Shown here in pieces: positions 41,137 to 54,045 of a stretch of DNA of 64,000 bases. Below the pieces are notes generated by a model. The model did not search any database, was not told the origin of the DNA, and saw only the letters and a list, made by a program, of their open reading frames with translations. Origin of the DNA: Siphonodentalium dalli (taxonomy: Eukaryota; Mollusca; Scaphopoda; Gadilida; Siphonodentaliidae); the NCBI GenBank assembly GCA_032622095.1, contig CP136069.1, forward strand, positions 125,135,450 through 125,199,449, written 5' to 3'. Both the position numbers and the translations under genes were made by a program. Within the stretch, counting starts at the first letter, position 1. Each line of letters opens with the position of its first letter.

Positions 41137-42751
41137 GGATAAAATTATTTTAAACACCACTGACAATAGGATTTCGTAATCAATCCCGACCAAATGTAAT
41201 TCCTTCAATTTCTTGATAGGAAATGTATAAAGAATGTTTGTGTTAAAAATATTTTATAGTGATGTAAATAGGTCTGTGTCTAAACTGGCAATTTCTTTAT
41301 ATGTGCACGTACTTCAATAGTTGCACTGTTCTTGGTGAAGTTCTGAAATTTGGTTGAACATTGGTCCACATCTCCATCTGCCGTGATCCCTTGCACATAT
41401 ATTTAAACGGACATGGATGATTCGAGCTTCCAAATTGTGTCCACGTAATTTGGAAGGAGGTATAGGACGGGTTGACGCATAGACGATATATTGGTATACC
41501 GGCTTGATATGCACTGAAAAATACTTTCCATGGTCGATTTTCAGCTGTTTACAAATTTTCCCACAAGTGGAACAAACGCTCTTTATTTTAACCATATAAG
41601 GAATAGACTAACACTGAACGCTCTTTTCTGTTTCATTGCTGTTTTGTGTTTTCGACCCAAACAACGTGGACTTCAATGCTCGTTTTTGTCGTTAGAATCT
41701 TTAGTCGCGCCTATGGGGTTCATCGGCCATACACGAAAATGCTATATTTAGACAGTATTTTGGACAACAAGCAATGAGTATTTGATCATGTTGTTGATAC
41801 CAGTGTCTGTAAATAGCCTTATTTATGTTGGTACGTTAATTGCCTGCAAGCTTACATACTGATTTATGCTATTTTGATGACTTGACCTCCGTCAATTAAG
41901 TCGGATATATGGTGATTCGACGTCGAAATCTGCCAAAATTCAAACGGAATAACGGGGTATATAAGCTCACTATGAGCTAATTTCAAAATCAAATATTTAA
42001 TTCCAACATGAAACTATGTGAATACTTAGGTCAAATATGAACCTATTTGTAAGAAGATATTTGGCCAGGTAATGAATTGCTCTTGTTGACTATACTATTG
42101 CGGACAAGCTGCAATAGTTGGAGTACTGTATTGATAATGTTTGGCCTATGTGTGCGTTGATATCATTACATTCGAGAGTTTTGATGTATAGTCCGTAGAC
42201 TGTGTGCATATGGGTTTCACAATGAATGCTGCGGAAAACGCTTGCATCAGTTGTGATCTCTCCGCAACTGCGAGTAGATTATTCTGGTCCAGAAGTTCTT
42301 TTCATTCAGCCAGAGCTGAATATAGTATTGAGGCCATTTTCCAAAAGTTAAACCAGATAACGACGACTGTCATGATTACATAGCCAGCCAAGAAAACGAC
42401 TTAATGTGCATTCCTGATTCTGAAAAACGAATTGTCTATGGTGGTTTTCTGCTCAAGCTAATTACCAACAGGGTGAACAAGTACAATTGAGGAATTGTTT
42501 GCTTCGCCATGTGTGCCGACTGCGTGACTCTTCTCGACTAAATGGTACTGAAAGAGACATATGACCATTTGGATGTCACACACGTGGTGTCTCGATGCTG
42601 CCTATAAAGCATGTGGAGGAGTAGCTCCGCCTTGTAAATCCAGAGTCCAACAACATAATGCTCGTTTGTGATTGTCGAGGTAGTGGGGCCGAATAATAGT
42701 TGGTATCGGCTCTTAAGGGCGCTTTCACTTGTTTTATCGGTGGTTAAAGAA
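41137..42751. repeat. Satellite unit 27 (haplotype D, indel-rich)
   Basis: 1,615 bp. D markers plus private indels: CTGTTTACAA near 41545, CAAACGG near 41941, TTTGGCCTATG near 42139 (one G short) and ATGGGTTTC near 42210. The apparent longer reading frames here (41314-41595 minus, 41530-41751 plus) come from the extra T near 41548. Confidence 0.96.
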
Positions 42752-44364
42752 GGATAAAATTATTTTAAACACCACTGACAATAGGATTTCGTAATCAATC
42801 CCGACCAAATGTAATTCCTTCAATTTCTTGATAGGAAATGTATAAAGAATGTTTGTGTTAAAAATATTTTATAGTGATGTAAATAGGTCTGTGTCTAAAC
42901 TGGCAATTTCTTTATATGTGCACGTACTTCAATAGTTGCACTGTTCTTGGTGAAGTTCTGAAATTTGTTTGAACATTGGTCCACATCTCCATCTGCCGTG
43001 ATCCCTTGCACATATATTTAAACGGACATGGATGATTCGAGCTTCCAAATTGTGTCCACGTAATTTTGGAAGGAGGTATAGGACGGGTTGACGCATAGAC
43101 GATATATTGGTATACCGGCTTGATATGCACTGAAAAATACTTTCCATGGTCGATTTTCAGCTGTTACAATTTTCCCACAAGTGGAATAAACGCTCTTTAT
43201 TTTAACCATATAAGGAATAGACTAACACTGAACGCTCTTTTCTGTTTCATTGCTGTTTTGTGTTTTCGACCCAAACAACGTGGACTTCAATGCTCGTATT
43301 TGTCGTTAGAATCTTTAGTCGCGCCTATGGGGTTCATCGGCCATACACGAAAATGCTATATTTAGACAGTATTTTGGACAACAAGCAATGAGTATTTGAT
43401 CATGTTGTTGATACCAGTGTCTGTAAATAGCCTTATTATGTTGGTACGTTAATTGCCTGCAAGCTTACATACTGATTTATGCTATTTTGATGACTTGACC
43501 TCCGTCAATTAAGTCGGATATATGGTGATTCGACGTCGAAATCTGCCAAAATTCAACGGAATAACGGGGTATGTAAGCTCACTATGAGCTAATTTCAAAA
43601 TCAAATATTTAATTCCAACATGAAACTATGTGAATACTTAGGTCAAATATGAACCTATTTGTAAGAAGATATTTGGCCATGTAATGAATTGCTCTTGTTG
43701 ACTATACTATTGCGGACAAGCTGCAATAGTTGGAGTACTGTATTGATAATGTTTGGGCATATGTGTGCGTTGATATCATTACATTCGAGAGTTTTGATGT
43801 ATAGTCCGTAGACTGTGTGCATATGGTTTCACAATGAATGCTGCGGAAAACGCTTGCATCAGTTGTGATCTCATCGCAACTGCGAGTAGATTATTCTGGT
43901 CCAGAAGTTCTTTTTCATTCAGCCAGAGCTGAATATAGTATTGAGGCCATTTTCCAAAAGTTAAACCAGATAACGACGACTGTCATGATTACATAGCCAG
44001 TCAAGAAAACACTTAATGTGCATTCATGATTCTGAAAAACGAATTGTCTATGGTGGTTTTCTGCTCAAGCTAATTACCAACAGGGTGAACAAGTACAATT
44101 GAGGAATTGTTTGCTTCGCCATGTGTGCCGACTGCGTGACTCTTCTCGACTAAATGGTACTGAAAGAGACATATGACCATTTGGATGTCACACACGTGGT
44201 GTCTCGATGCTGCCTATAAAGCATGTGGAGGAGTAGCTCCGCCTTGTAAATCCAGAGTCCAACAACATAATGCTCGTTTGTGATTGTCGAGGTAGTGGGG
44301 CCGAATAATAGTTGGTATCGGCTCTTAAGGGCGCTTTCACTTGTTTTAATCGGTGGTTAAAGCA
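42752..44364. repeat. Satellite unit 28 (haplotype G, indel-rich)
   Basis: 1,613 bp. G markers plus private indels: TTACAATTTTCC near 43164, TTCTTTTTCATT near 43908 and TTTTAATCGG near 44344. Confidence 0.96.
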
Positions 44365-45978
44365 GGATAAAATTATTTTAAACACCACTGACAATAGGAT
44401 TTCGTAATCAATCCCGACCAAATGTAATTCCTTCAATTTCTTGATAGGAAATGTATAAAGAATGTTTGTGTTAAAAATATTTTATAGTGATGTAAATAGG
44501 TCTGTGTCTAAACTGGCAAATTTCTTTATATGTGCACGTACTTCAATAGTTGCACTGTTCTTGGTGAAGTTCTGAAATTTGGTTGAACATTGGTCCACAT
44601 CTCCATCTGCCGTGATCCCTTGCACATATATTTAAACGGACATGGATGATTCGAGCTTCCAAATTGTGTCCACGTAATTTGGAAGGAGGTATAGGACGGG
44701 TTGACGCATAGACGATATATTGGTATACCGGCTTGATATGCACTGAAAAATACTTTCCATGGTCGATTTTCAGCTGTTACAAATTTTCCCACAAGTGGAA
44801 CAAACGCTCTTTATTTTAACCATATAAGGAATAGACTAACACTGAACGCTCTTTTCTGTTTCATTGCTGTTTTGTGTTTTCGACCCAAACAACGTGGACT
44901 TCAATGCTCGTTTTTGTCGTTAGAATCTTTAGTCGCGCCTATGGGGTTCATCGGCCATACACGAAAATGCTATATTTAGACAGTATTTTGGACAACAAGC
45001 AATGAGTATTTGATCATGTTGTTGATACCAGTGTCTGTAAATAGCCTTATTTATGTTGGTACGTTAATTGCCTGCAAGCTTACATACTGATTTATGCTAT
45101 TTTGATGACTTGACCTCCGTCAATTAAGTCGGATATATGGTGATTCGACGTCGAAATCTGCCAAAATTCAACGGAATAACGGGGTATATAAGCTCACTAT
45201 GAGCTAATTTCAAAATCAAATATTTAATTCCAACATGAAACTATGTGAATACTTAGGTCAAATATGAACCTATTTGTAAGAAGATATTTGGCCAGGTAAT
45301 GAATTGCTCTTGTTGACTATACTATTGCGGACAAGCTGCAATAGTTGGAGTACTGTATTGATAATGTTTGGGCCTATGTGTGCGTTGATATCATTACATT
45401 CGAGAGTTTTGATGTATAGTCCGTAGACTGTGTGCATATGGTTTCACAATGAATGCTGCGGAAAACGCTTGCATCAGTTGTGATCTCTCCGCAACTGCGA
45501 GTAGATTATTCTGGTCCAGAAGTTCTTTTCATTCAGCCAGAGCTGAATATAGTATTGAGGCCATTTTCCAAAAGTTAAACCAGATAACGACGACTGTCAT
45601 GATTACATAGCCAGCCAAGAAAACGACTTAATGTGCATTCCTGATTCTGAAAAACGAATTGTCTATGGTGGTTTTCTGCTCAAGCTAATTACCAACAGGG
45701 TGAACAAGTACAATTGAGGAATTGTTTGCTTCGCCATGTGTGCCGACTGCGTGACTCTTCTCGACTAAATGGTACTGAAAGAGACATATGACCATTTGGA
45801 TGTCACACACGTGGTGTCTCGATGCTGCCTATAAAGCATGTGGAGGAGTAGCTCCGCCTTGTAAATCCAGAGTCCAACAACATAATGCTCGTTTGTGATT
45901 GTCGAGGTAGTGGGGCCGAATAATAGTTGGTATCGGCTCTTAAGGGCGCTTTCACTTGTTTTATCGGTGGTTATAGAA
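44365..45978. repeat. Satellite unit 29 (haplotype D)
   Basis: 1,614 bp. D set with one extra A in GGCAAATTTC near 44516, the last of the private indels on this side of the gap. It ends TTATAGAAGG like unit 19. Confidence 0.96.
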
Positions 45979-47592
45979 GGATAAAATTATTTTAAACACC
46001 ACTGACAATAGGATTTCGTAATCAATCCCGACCAAATGTAATTCCTTCAATTTCTTGATAGGAAATGTATAAAGAATGTTTGTGTTAAAAATATTTTATA
46101 GTGATGTAAATAGGTCTGTGTCTAAACTGGCAATTTCTTTATATGTGCACGTACTTCAATAGTTGCACTGTTCTTGGTGAAGTTCTGAAATTTGTTTGAA
46201 CATTGGTCCACATCTCCATCTGCCGTGATCCCTTGCACATATATTTAAACGGACATGGATGATTCGAGCTTCCAAATTGTGTCCACGTAATTTTGGAAGG
46301 AGGTATAGGACGGGTTGACGCATAGACGATATATTGGTATACCGGCTTGATATGCACTGAAAAATACTTTCCATGGTCGATTTTCAGCTGTTACAAATTT
46401 TCCCACAAGTGGAATAAACGCTCTTTATTTTAACCATATAAGGAATAGACTAACACTGAACGCTCTTTTCTGTTTCATTGCTGTTTTGTGTTTTCGACCC
46501 AAACAACGTGGACTTCAATGCTCGTTTTTGTCGTTAGAATCTTTAGTCGCGCCTATGGGGTTCATCGGCCATACACGAAAATGCTATATTTAGACAGTAT
46601 TTTGGACAACAAGCAATGAGTATTTGATCATGTTGTTGATACCAGTGTCTGTAAATAGCCTTATTTATGTTGGTACGTTAATTGCCTGCAAGCTTACATA
46701 CTGATTTATGCTATTTTGATGACTTGACCTCCGTCAATTAAGTCGGATATATGGTGATTCGACGTCGAAATCTGCCAAAATTCAACGGAATAACGGGGTA
46801 TATAAGCTCACTATGAGCTAATTTCAAAATCAAATATTTAATTCCAACATGAAACTATGTGAATACTTAGGTCAAATATGAACCTATTTGTAAGAAGATA
46901 TTTGGCCAGGTAATGAATTGCTCTTGTTGACTATACTATTGCGGACAAGCTGCAATAGTTGGAGTACTGTATTGATAATGTTTGGGCCTATGTGTGCGTT
47001 GATATCATTACATTCGAGAGTTTTGATGTATAGTCCGTAGACTGTGTGCATATGGTTTCACAATGAATGCTGCGGAAAACGCTTGCATCAGTTGTGATCT
47101 CATCGCAACTGCGAGTAGATTATTCTGGTCCAGAAGTTCTTTTCATTCAGCCAGAGCTGAATATAGTATTGAGGCCATTTTCCAAAAGTTAAACCAGATA
47201 ACGACGACTGTCATGATTACATAGCCAGCCAAGAAAACGACTTAATGTGCATTCCTGATTCTGAAAAACGAATTGTCTATGGTGGTTTTCTGCTCAAGCT
47301 AATTACCAACAGGGTGAACAAGTACAATTGAGGAATTGTTTGCTTCGCCATGTGTGCCGACTGCGTGACTCTTCTCGACTAAATGGTACTGAAAGAGACA
47401 TATGACCATTTGGATGTCACACACGTGGTGTCTCGATGCTGCCTATAAAGCATGTGGAGGAGTAGCTCCGCCTTGTAAATCCAGAGTCCAACAACATAAT
47501 GCTCGTTTGTGATTGTCGAGGTAGTGGGGCCGAATAATAGTTGGTATCGGCTCTTAAGGGCGCTTTCACTTGTTTTATCGGTGGTTAAAGCA
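45979..47592. repeat. Satellite unit 30 (G/D/G/D mosaic)
   Basis: 1,614 bp. G at AATTTGTTTG (46190) and GGAATAAAC (46411). D at CGTTTTTG (46522), CTTATTTATG, TATATAAGC and CCAGGTAATG (46905). G at CTCATCGC (47099). D again at ACGACTT (47237) and CATTCCTG. At least three switches lie within one unit. Confidence 0.96.
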
Positions 47593-49207
47593 GGATAAAA
47601 TTATTTTAAACACCACTGACAATAGGATTTCGTAATCAATCCCGACCAAATGTAATTCCTTCAATTTCTTGATAGGAAATGTATAAAGAATGTTTGTGTT
47701 AAAAATATTTTATAGTGATGTAAATAGGTCTGTGTCTAAACTGGCAATTTCTTTATATGTGCACGTACTTCAATAGTTGCACTGTTCTTGGTGAAGTTCT
47801 GAAATTTGGTTGAACATTGGTCCACATCTCCATCTGCCGTGATCCCTTGCACATATATTTAAACGGACATGGATGATACGAGCTTCCAAATTGTGTCCAC
47901 GTAATTTTGGAAGGAGGTATAGGACGGGTTGACGCATAGACGATATATTGGTATACCAGCTTGATATGCACTGAAAAATACTTTCCATAGTCGATTTTCA
48001 GCTGTTACAAATTTTCCCACAAGTGGAACAAACGCTCTTTATTTTAACCGTATAAGGAATAGACTAACACTGAACGCTCTTTTCTGTTTCATTGCTGTTT
48101 TGTGTTTTCGACCCAAACAACGTGGACTTCAATGCTCGTATTTGTCGTTAGAATCTTTAGTCGCGCCTAGATGGGGTTCATCGGCCATACACGAAAATGC
48201 TATATTTAGACAGTATTTTGGACAACAAGCAATGAGTATTTGATCATGTTGTTGATACCAGTGTCTGTAAATAGCCTTATTTATGTTGGTACGTTAATTG
48301 CCTGCAAGCTTACATACTGATTTATGCTATTTTGATGACTTGACCTCCGTCAATTAAGTCGGATATATGGTGATTCGACGTCGAAATCTGCCAAAATTCA
48401 ACGGAATAACGGGGTATGTAAGCTCACTATGAGCTAATTTCAAAATCAAATATTTAATTCCAACATGAAACTATGTGAATACTTAGGTCAAATATGAACC
48501 TATTTGTAAGAAGATATTTGGCCATGTAATGAATTGCTCTTGTTGACTATACTATTGCGGACAAGCTGCAATAGTTGGAGTACTGTATTGATAATGTTTG
48601 GGCATATGTGTGCGTTGATATCATTACATTCGAGAGTTTTGATGTATAGTCCGTAGACTGTGTGCATATGGTTTCACAATGAATGCTGCGGAAAACGCTT
48701 GCATCAGTTGTGATCTCATCGCAACTGCGAGTAGATTATTCTGGTCCAGAAGTTCTTTTCATTCAGCCAGAGCTGAATATAGTATTGAGGCCATTTTCCA
48801 AAAGTTAAACCAGATAACGACGACTGTCATGATTACATAGCCAGTCAAGAAAACACTTAATGTGCATTCCTGATTCTGAAAAACGAATTATCTATGGTGG
48901 TTTTCTGCTCAAGCTAATTACCAACAGGGTGAACAAGTACAATTGAGGAATTGTTTGCTTCGCCATGTGTGCCGACTGCGTGACTCTTCTCGACTGAATG
49001 GTACTGAAAGAGACATATGACCATTTGGATGTCACACACGTGATGTCTCGATGCTGCCTATAAAGCATGTGGAGGAGTAGCTCCGCCTTGTAAATCCAGA
49101 GTCCAACAACATAATGCTCGTTTGTGATTGTCGAGGTAGTGGGGCCGAATAATAGTTGGTATCGGCTCTTAAGGGCGCTTTCACTTGTTTTATCGGTGGT
49201 TAAAGCA
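47593..49207. repeat. Satellite unit 31 (F-like mosaic)
   Basis: 1,615 bp, long type. CCATAGTCG and CCGTATAAGG as in F, CCTAGATGGGG as in E, CTTATTTATG as in D, and a G-like right half. It has the most private changes of any unit outside the gap flank, including GATGATACG near 47873, ACCAGCTTG near 47956 and CGAATTATC near 48884. CGACTGAATGG and CACGTGATG are shared with unit 32. Confidence 0.96.
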
Positions 49208-50820
49208 GGATAAAATTATTTTAAACACCACTGACAATAGGATTTCGTAATCAATCCCGACCAAATGTAATTCCTTCAATTTCTTGATAGGAAATGTATA
49301 AAGAATGTTTGTGTTAAAAATATTTTATAGTGATGTAAATAGGTCTGTGTCTAAACTGGCAATTTCTTTATATGTGCACGTACTTCAATAGTTGCACTGT
49401 TCTTGGTGAAGTTCTGAAATTTGGTTGAACATTGGTCCACATCTCCATCTGCCGTGATCCCTTGCACATATATTTACACGGACATGGATGATTCGAGCTT
49501 TCAAATTGTGTCCACGTAATTTGGAAGGAGGTATAGGACGGGTTGACGCATAGACGATATATTGGTATACCGGCTTGATATGCACTGAAAAATACTTTCC
49601 ATGGTCGATTTTCAGCTGTTACAAATTTTCCCACAAGTGGGACAAACGCTCTTTATTTTAACCATATAAGGAATAGACTAACACTGAACGCTCTTTTCTG
49701 TTTCATTGCTGTTTTGTGTTTTCGACCCAAACAACGTGGACTTCAATGCTCGTATTTGTCGTTAGAATCTTTAGTCGCGCCTAGATGGGGTTCATCGGCC
49801 ATACACGAAAATGCTATATTTAGACAGTATTTTGGACAACAAGCAATGAGTATTTGATCATGTTGTTGATACCAGTGTCTGTAAATAGCCTTATTATGTT
49901 GGTACGTTAATTGCCTGCAAGCTTACATACTGATTTATGCTATTTTGATGACTTGACCTCCGTCAATTAAGTCGGATATATGGTGATTCGACGTCGAAAT
50001 CTGCCAAAATTCAACGGAGTAACGGGGTATGTAAGCTCACTATGAGCTAATTTCAAAATCAAATATTTAATTCCAACATGAAACTATGTGAATACTTAGG
50101 TCAAATATGAACCTATTTGTAAGAAGATATTTGGCCATGTAATGAATTGCTCTTGTTGACTATACTATTGCGGACAAGCTGCAATAGTTGGAGTACTGTA
50201 TTGATAATGTTTGGGCATATGTGTGCGTTGATATCATTACATTCGAGAGTTTTGATGTATAGTCCGTAGACTGTGTGCATATGGTTTCACAATGAATGCT
50301 GCGGAAAACGCTTGCATCAGTTGTGATCTCATCGCAACTGCGAGTAGATTATTCTGGTCCAGAAGTTCTTTTCATTCAGCCAGAGCTGAATATAGTATTG
50401 AGGCCATTTTCCAAAAGTTAAACCAGATAACGACGACTGTCATGATTACATAGCCAGTCAAGAAAACACTTAATGTGCATTCCTGATTCTGAAAAACGAA
50501 TTGTCTATGGTGGTTTTCTGCTCAAGCTAATTACCAACAGGGTGAACAAGTACAATTGAGGAATTGTTTGCTTCGCCATGTGTGCCGACTGCGTGACTCT
50601 TCTCGACTGAATGGTACTGAAAGAGACATATGACCATTTGGATGTCACACACGTGATGTCTCGATGCTGCCTATAAAGCATGTGGAGGAGTAGCTCCGCC
50701 TTGTAAATCCAGAGTCCAACAACATAATGCTCGTTTGTGATTGTCGAGGTAGTGGGGCCGAATAATAGTTGGTATCGGCTCTTAAGGGCGCTTTCACTTG
50801 TTTTATCGGTGGTTAAAGCA
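49208..50820. repeat. Satellite unit 32 (E-like mosaic)
   Basis: 1,613 bp, short type. TTTACACGG and CCTAGATGG as in E, but GCACTGAAAA is unchanged. CGGAGTAACGG near 50014 as in unit 20, and CGACTGAATGG and CACGTGATG as in unit 31. Private GAGCTTTCAAA near 49495 and GTGGGACAAAC near 49636. Confidence 0.96.
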
Positions 50821-52432
50821 GGATAAAATTATTTTAAACACCACTGACAATAGGATTTCGTAATCAATCCCGACCAAATGTAATTCCTTCAATTTCTTGA
50901 TAGGAAATGTATAAAGAATGTTTGTGTTAAAAATATTTTATAGTGATGTAAATAGGTCTGTGTCTAAACTGGCAATTTCTTTATATGTGCACGTACTTCA
51001 ATAGTTGCACTGTTCTTGGTGAAGTTCTGAAATTTGGTTGAACATTGGTCCACATCTCCATCTGCCGTGATCCCTTGCACATATATTTAAACGGACATGG
51101 ATGATTCGATCTTCCAAATTGTGTCCACGTAATTTTGGAAGGAGGTATAGGACGGGTTGACGCATAGACGATATATTGGTATACCGGCTTGATATGCACT
51201 GAAAAATACTTTCCATAGTCGATTTTCAGCTGTTACAAATTTTCCCACAAGTGGAACAAACGCTCTTTATTTTAACCGTATAAGGAATAGACTAACACTG
51301 AACGCTCTTTTCTGTTTCATTGCTGTTTTGTGTTTTCGACCCAAACAACGTGGACTTCAATGCTCGTATTTGTCGTTAGAATCTTTAGTCGCGCCTATGG
51401 GGTTCATCGGCCATACACGAAAATGCTATATTTAGACAGTATTTTGGACAACAAGCAATGAGTATTTGATCATGTTGTTGATACCAGTGTCTGTAAATAG
51501 CCTTATTATGTTGGTACGTTAATTGCCTGCAAGCTTACATACTGAGTTATGCTATTTTGATGACTTGACCTCCGTCAATTAAGTCGGATATATGGTGATT
51601 CGACGTCGAAATCTGCCAAAATTCAACGGAATAACGGGGTATGTAAGCTCACTATGAGCTAATTTCAAAATCAAATATTTAATTCCAACATGAAACTATG
51701 TGAATACTTAGGTCAAATATGAACCTATTTGTAAGAAGATATTTGGCCATGTAATGAATTGCTCTTGTTGACTATACTATTGCGGACAAGCTGCAATAGT
51801 TGGAGTACTGTATTGATAATCTTTGGGCATATGTGTGCGTTGATATCATTACATTCGAGAGTTTTGATGTATAGTCCGTAGACTGTGTGCATATGGTTTC
51901 ACAATGAATGCTGCGGAAAACGCTTGCATCAGTTGTGATCTCATCGCAACTGCGAGTAGATTATTCTGGTCCAGAAGTTCTTTTCATTCAGCCAGAGCTG
52001 AATATAGTATTGAGGCCATTTTCCAAAAGTTAAACCAGATAACGACGACTGTCATGATTACATAGCCAGTCAAGAAAACACTTAATGTGCATTCATGATT
52101 CTGAAAAACGAATTGTCTATGGTGGTTTTCTGCTCAAGCTAATTACCAACAGGGTGAACAAGTACAATTGAGGAATTGTTTGCTTCGCCATGTGTGCCGA
52201 CTGCGTGACTCTTCTCGACTAAATGGTACTGAAAGAGACATATGACCATTTGGATGTCACACACGTGGTGTCTCGATGCTGCCTATAAAGCATGTGGAGG
52301 AGTAGCTCCGCCTTGTAAATCCAGAGTCCAACAACATAATGCTCGTTTGTGATTGTCGAGGTAGTGGGGCCGAATAATAGTTGGTATCGGCTCTTAAGGG
52401 CGCTTTCACTTGTTTTATCGGTGGTTAAAGCA
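50821..52432. repeat. Satellite unit 33 (haplotype F)
   Basis: 1,612 bp, long type. CCATAGTCG, CCGTATAAGG and GAGTTATG with a G-like right half. Private GATTCGATC near 51103. AATCTTTGGGC near 51818 is shared with units 34 and 37. It opens the first F-E-E trimer. Confidence 0.97.
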
Positions 52433-54045
52433 GGATAAAATTATTTTAAACACCACTGACAATAGGATTTCGTAATCAATCCCGACCAAATGTAATTCCT
52501 TCAATTTCTTGATAGGAAATGTATAAAGAATGTTTGTGTTAAAAATATTTTATAGTGATGTAAATAGGTCTGTGTCTAAACTGGCAATTTCTTTATATGT
52601 GCACGTACTTCAATAGTTGCACTGTTCTTGGTGAAGTTCTGAAATTTGGTTGAACATTGGTCCACATCTCCATCTGCCGTGATCCCTTGCACATATATTT
52701 ACACGGACATGGATGATTCGAGCTTCCAAATTGTGTCCACGTAATTTGGAAGGAGGTATAGGACGGGTTGACGCATAGACGATATATTGGTATACCGGCT
52801 TGATATGCACGTAAAAATACTTTCCATGGTCGATTTTCAGCTGTTACAAATTTTCCCACAAGTGGAACAAACGCTCTTTATTTTAACCATATAAGGAATA
52901 GACTAACACTGAACGCTCTTTTCTGTTTCATTGCTGTTTTGTGTTTTCGACTCAAACAACGTGGACTTCAATGCTCGTATTTGTCGTTAGAATCTTTAGT
53001 CGCGCCTAGATGGGGTTCATCGGCCATACACGAAAATGCTATATTTAGACAGTATTTTGGACAACAAGCAATGAGTATTTGATCATGTTGTTGATACCAG
53101 TGTCTGTAAATAGCCTTATTATGTTGGTACGTTAATTGCCTGCAAGCTTACATACTGAGTTATGCTATTTTGATGACTTGACCTCCGTCAATTAAGTCGG
53201 ATATATGGTGATTCGACGTCGAAATCTGCCAAAATTCAACGGAATAACGGGGTATGTAAGCTCACTATGAGCTAATTTCAAAATCAAATATTTAATTCCA
53301 ACATGAAACTATGTGAATACTTAGGTCAAATATGAACCTATTTGTAAGAAGATATTTGGCCATGTAATGAATTGCTCTTGTTGACTATACTATTGCGGAC
53401 AAGCTGCAATAGTTGGAGTACTGTATTGATAATCTTTGGGCATATGTGTGCGTTGATATCATTACATTCGAGAGTTTTGATGTATAGTCCGTAGACTGTG
53501 TGCATATGGTTTCACAATGAATGCTGCGGAAAACGCTTGCATCAGTTGTGATCTCATCGCAACTGCGAGTAGATTATTCTGGTCCAGAAGTTCTTTTCAT
53601 TCAGCCAGAGCTGAATATAGTATTGAGGCCATTTTCCAAAAGTTAAACCAGATAACGACGACTGTCATGATTACATAGCCAGTCAAGAAAACACTTAATG
53701 TGCATTCATGATTCTGAAAAACGAATTGTCTATGGTGGTTTTCTGCTCAAGCTAATTACCAACAGGGTGAACAAGTACAATTGAGGAATTGTTTGCTTCG
53801 CCATGTGTGCCGACTGCGTGACTCTTCTCGACTAAATGGTACTGAAAGAGACATATGACCATTTGGATGTCACACACGTGGTGTCTCGATGCTGCCTATA
53901 AAGCATGTGGAGGAGTAGCTCCGCCTTGTAAATCCAGAGTCCAACAACATAATGCTCGTTTGTGATTGTCGAGGTAGTGGGGCCGAATAATAGTTGGTAT
54001 CGGCTCTTAAGGGCGCTTTCACTTGTTTTATCGGTGGTTAAAGCA
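52433..54045. repeat. Satellite unit 34 (haplotype E)
   Basis: 1,613 bp, short type. TTTACACGG, GCACGTAAAA, CGACTCAAAC, CCTAGATGG, GAGTTATG and AATCTTTGGGC. Confidence 0.97.

Noticed and set aside
41314-41751. Longer frames of 93 codons (minus) and 73 codons (plus), the first with a CSTCGK zinc-finger-like stretch
   Set aside because: Created by a single extra T near 41548 in the indel-rich flank of the assembly gap; absent from all other units.
43018-44436. Frames of 63, 81 and 82 codons in unit 28 and its junction with unit 29
   Set aside because: Each depends on a private one-base indel (near 43166 or 44348) beside the gap.
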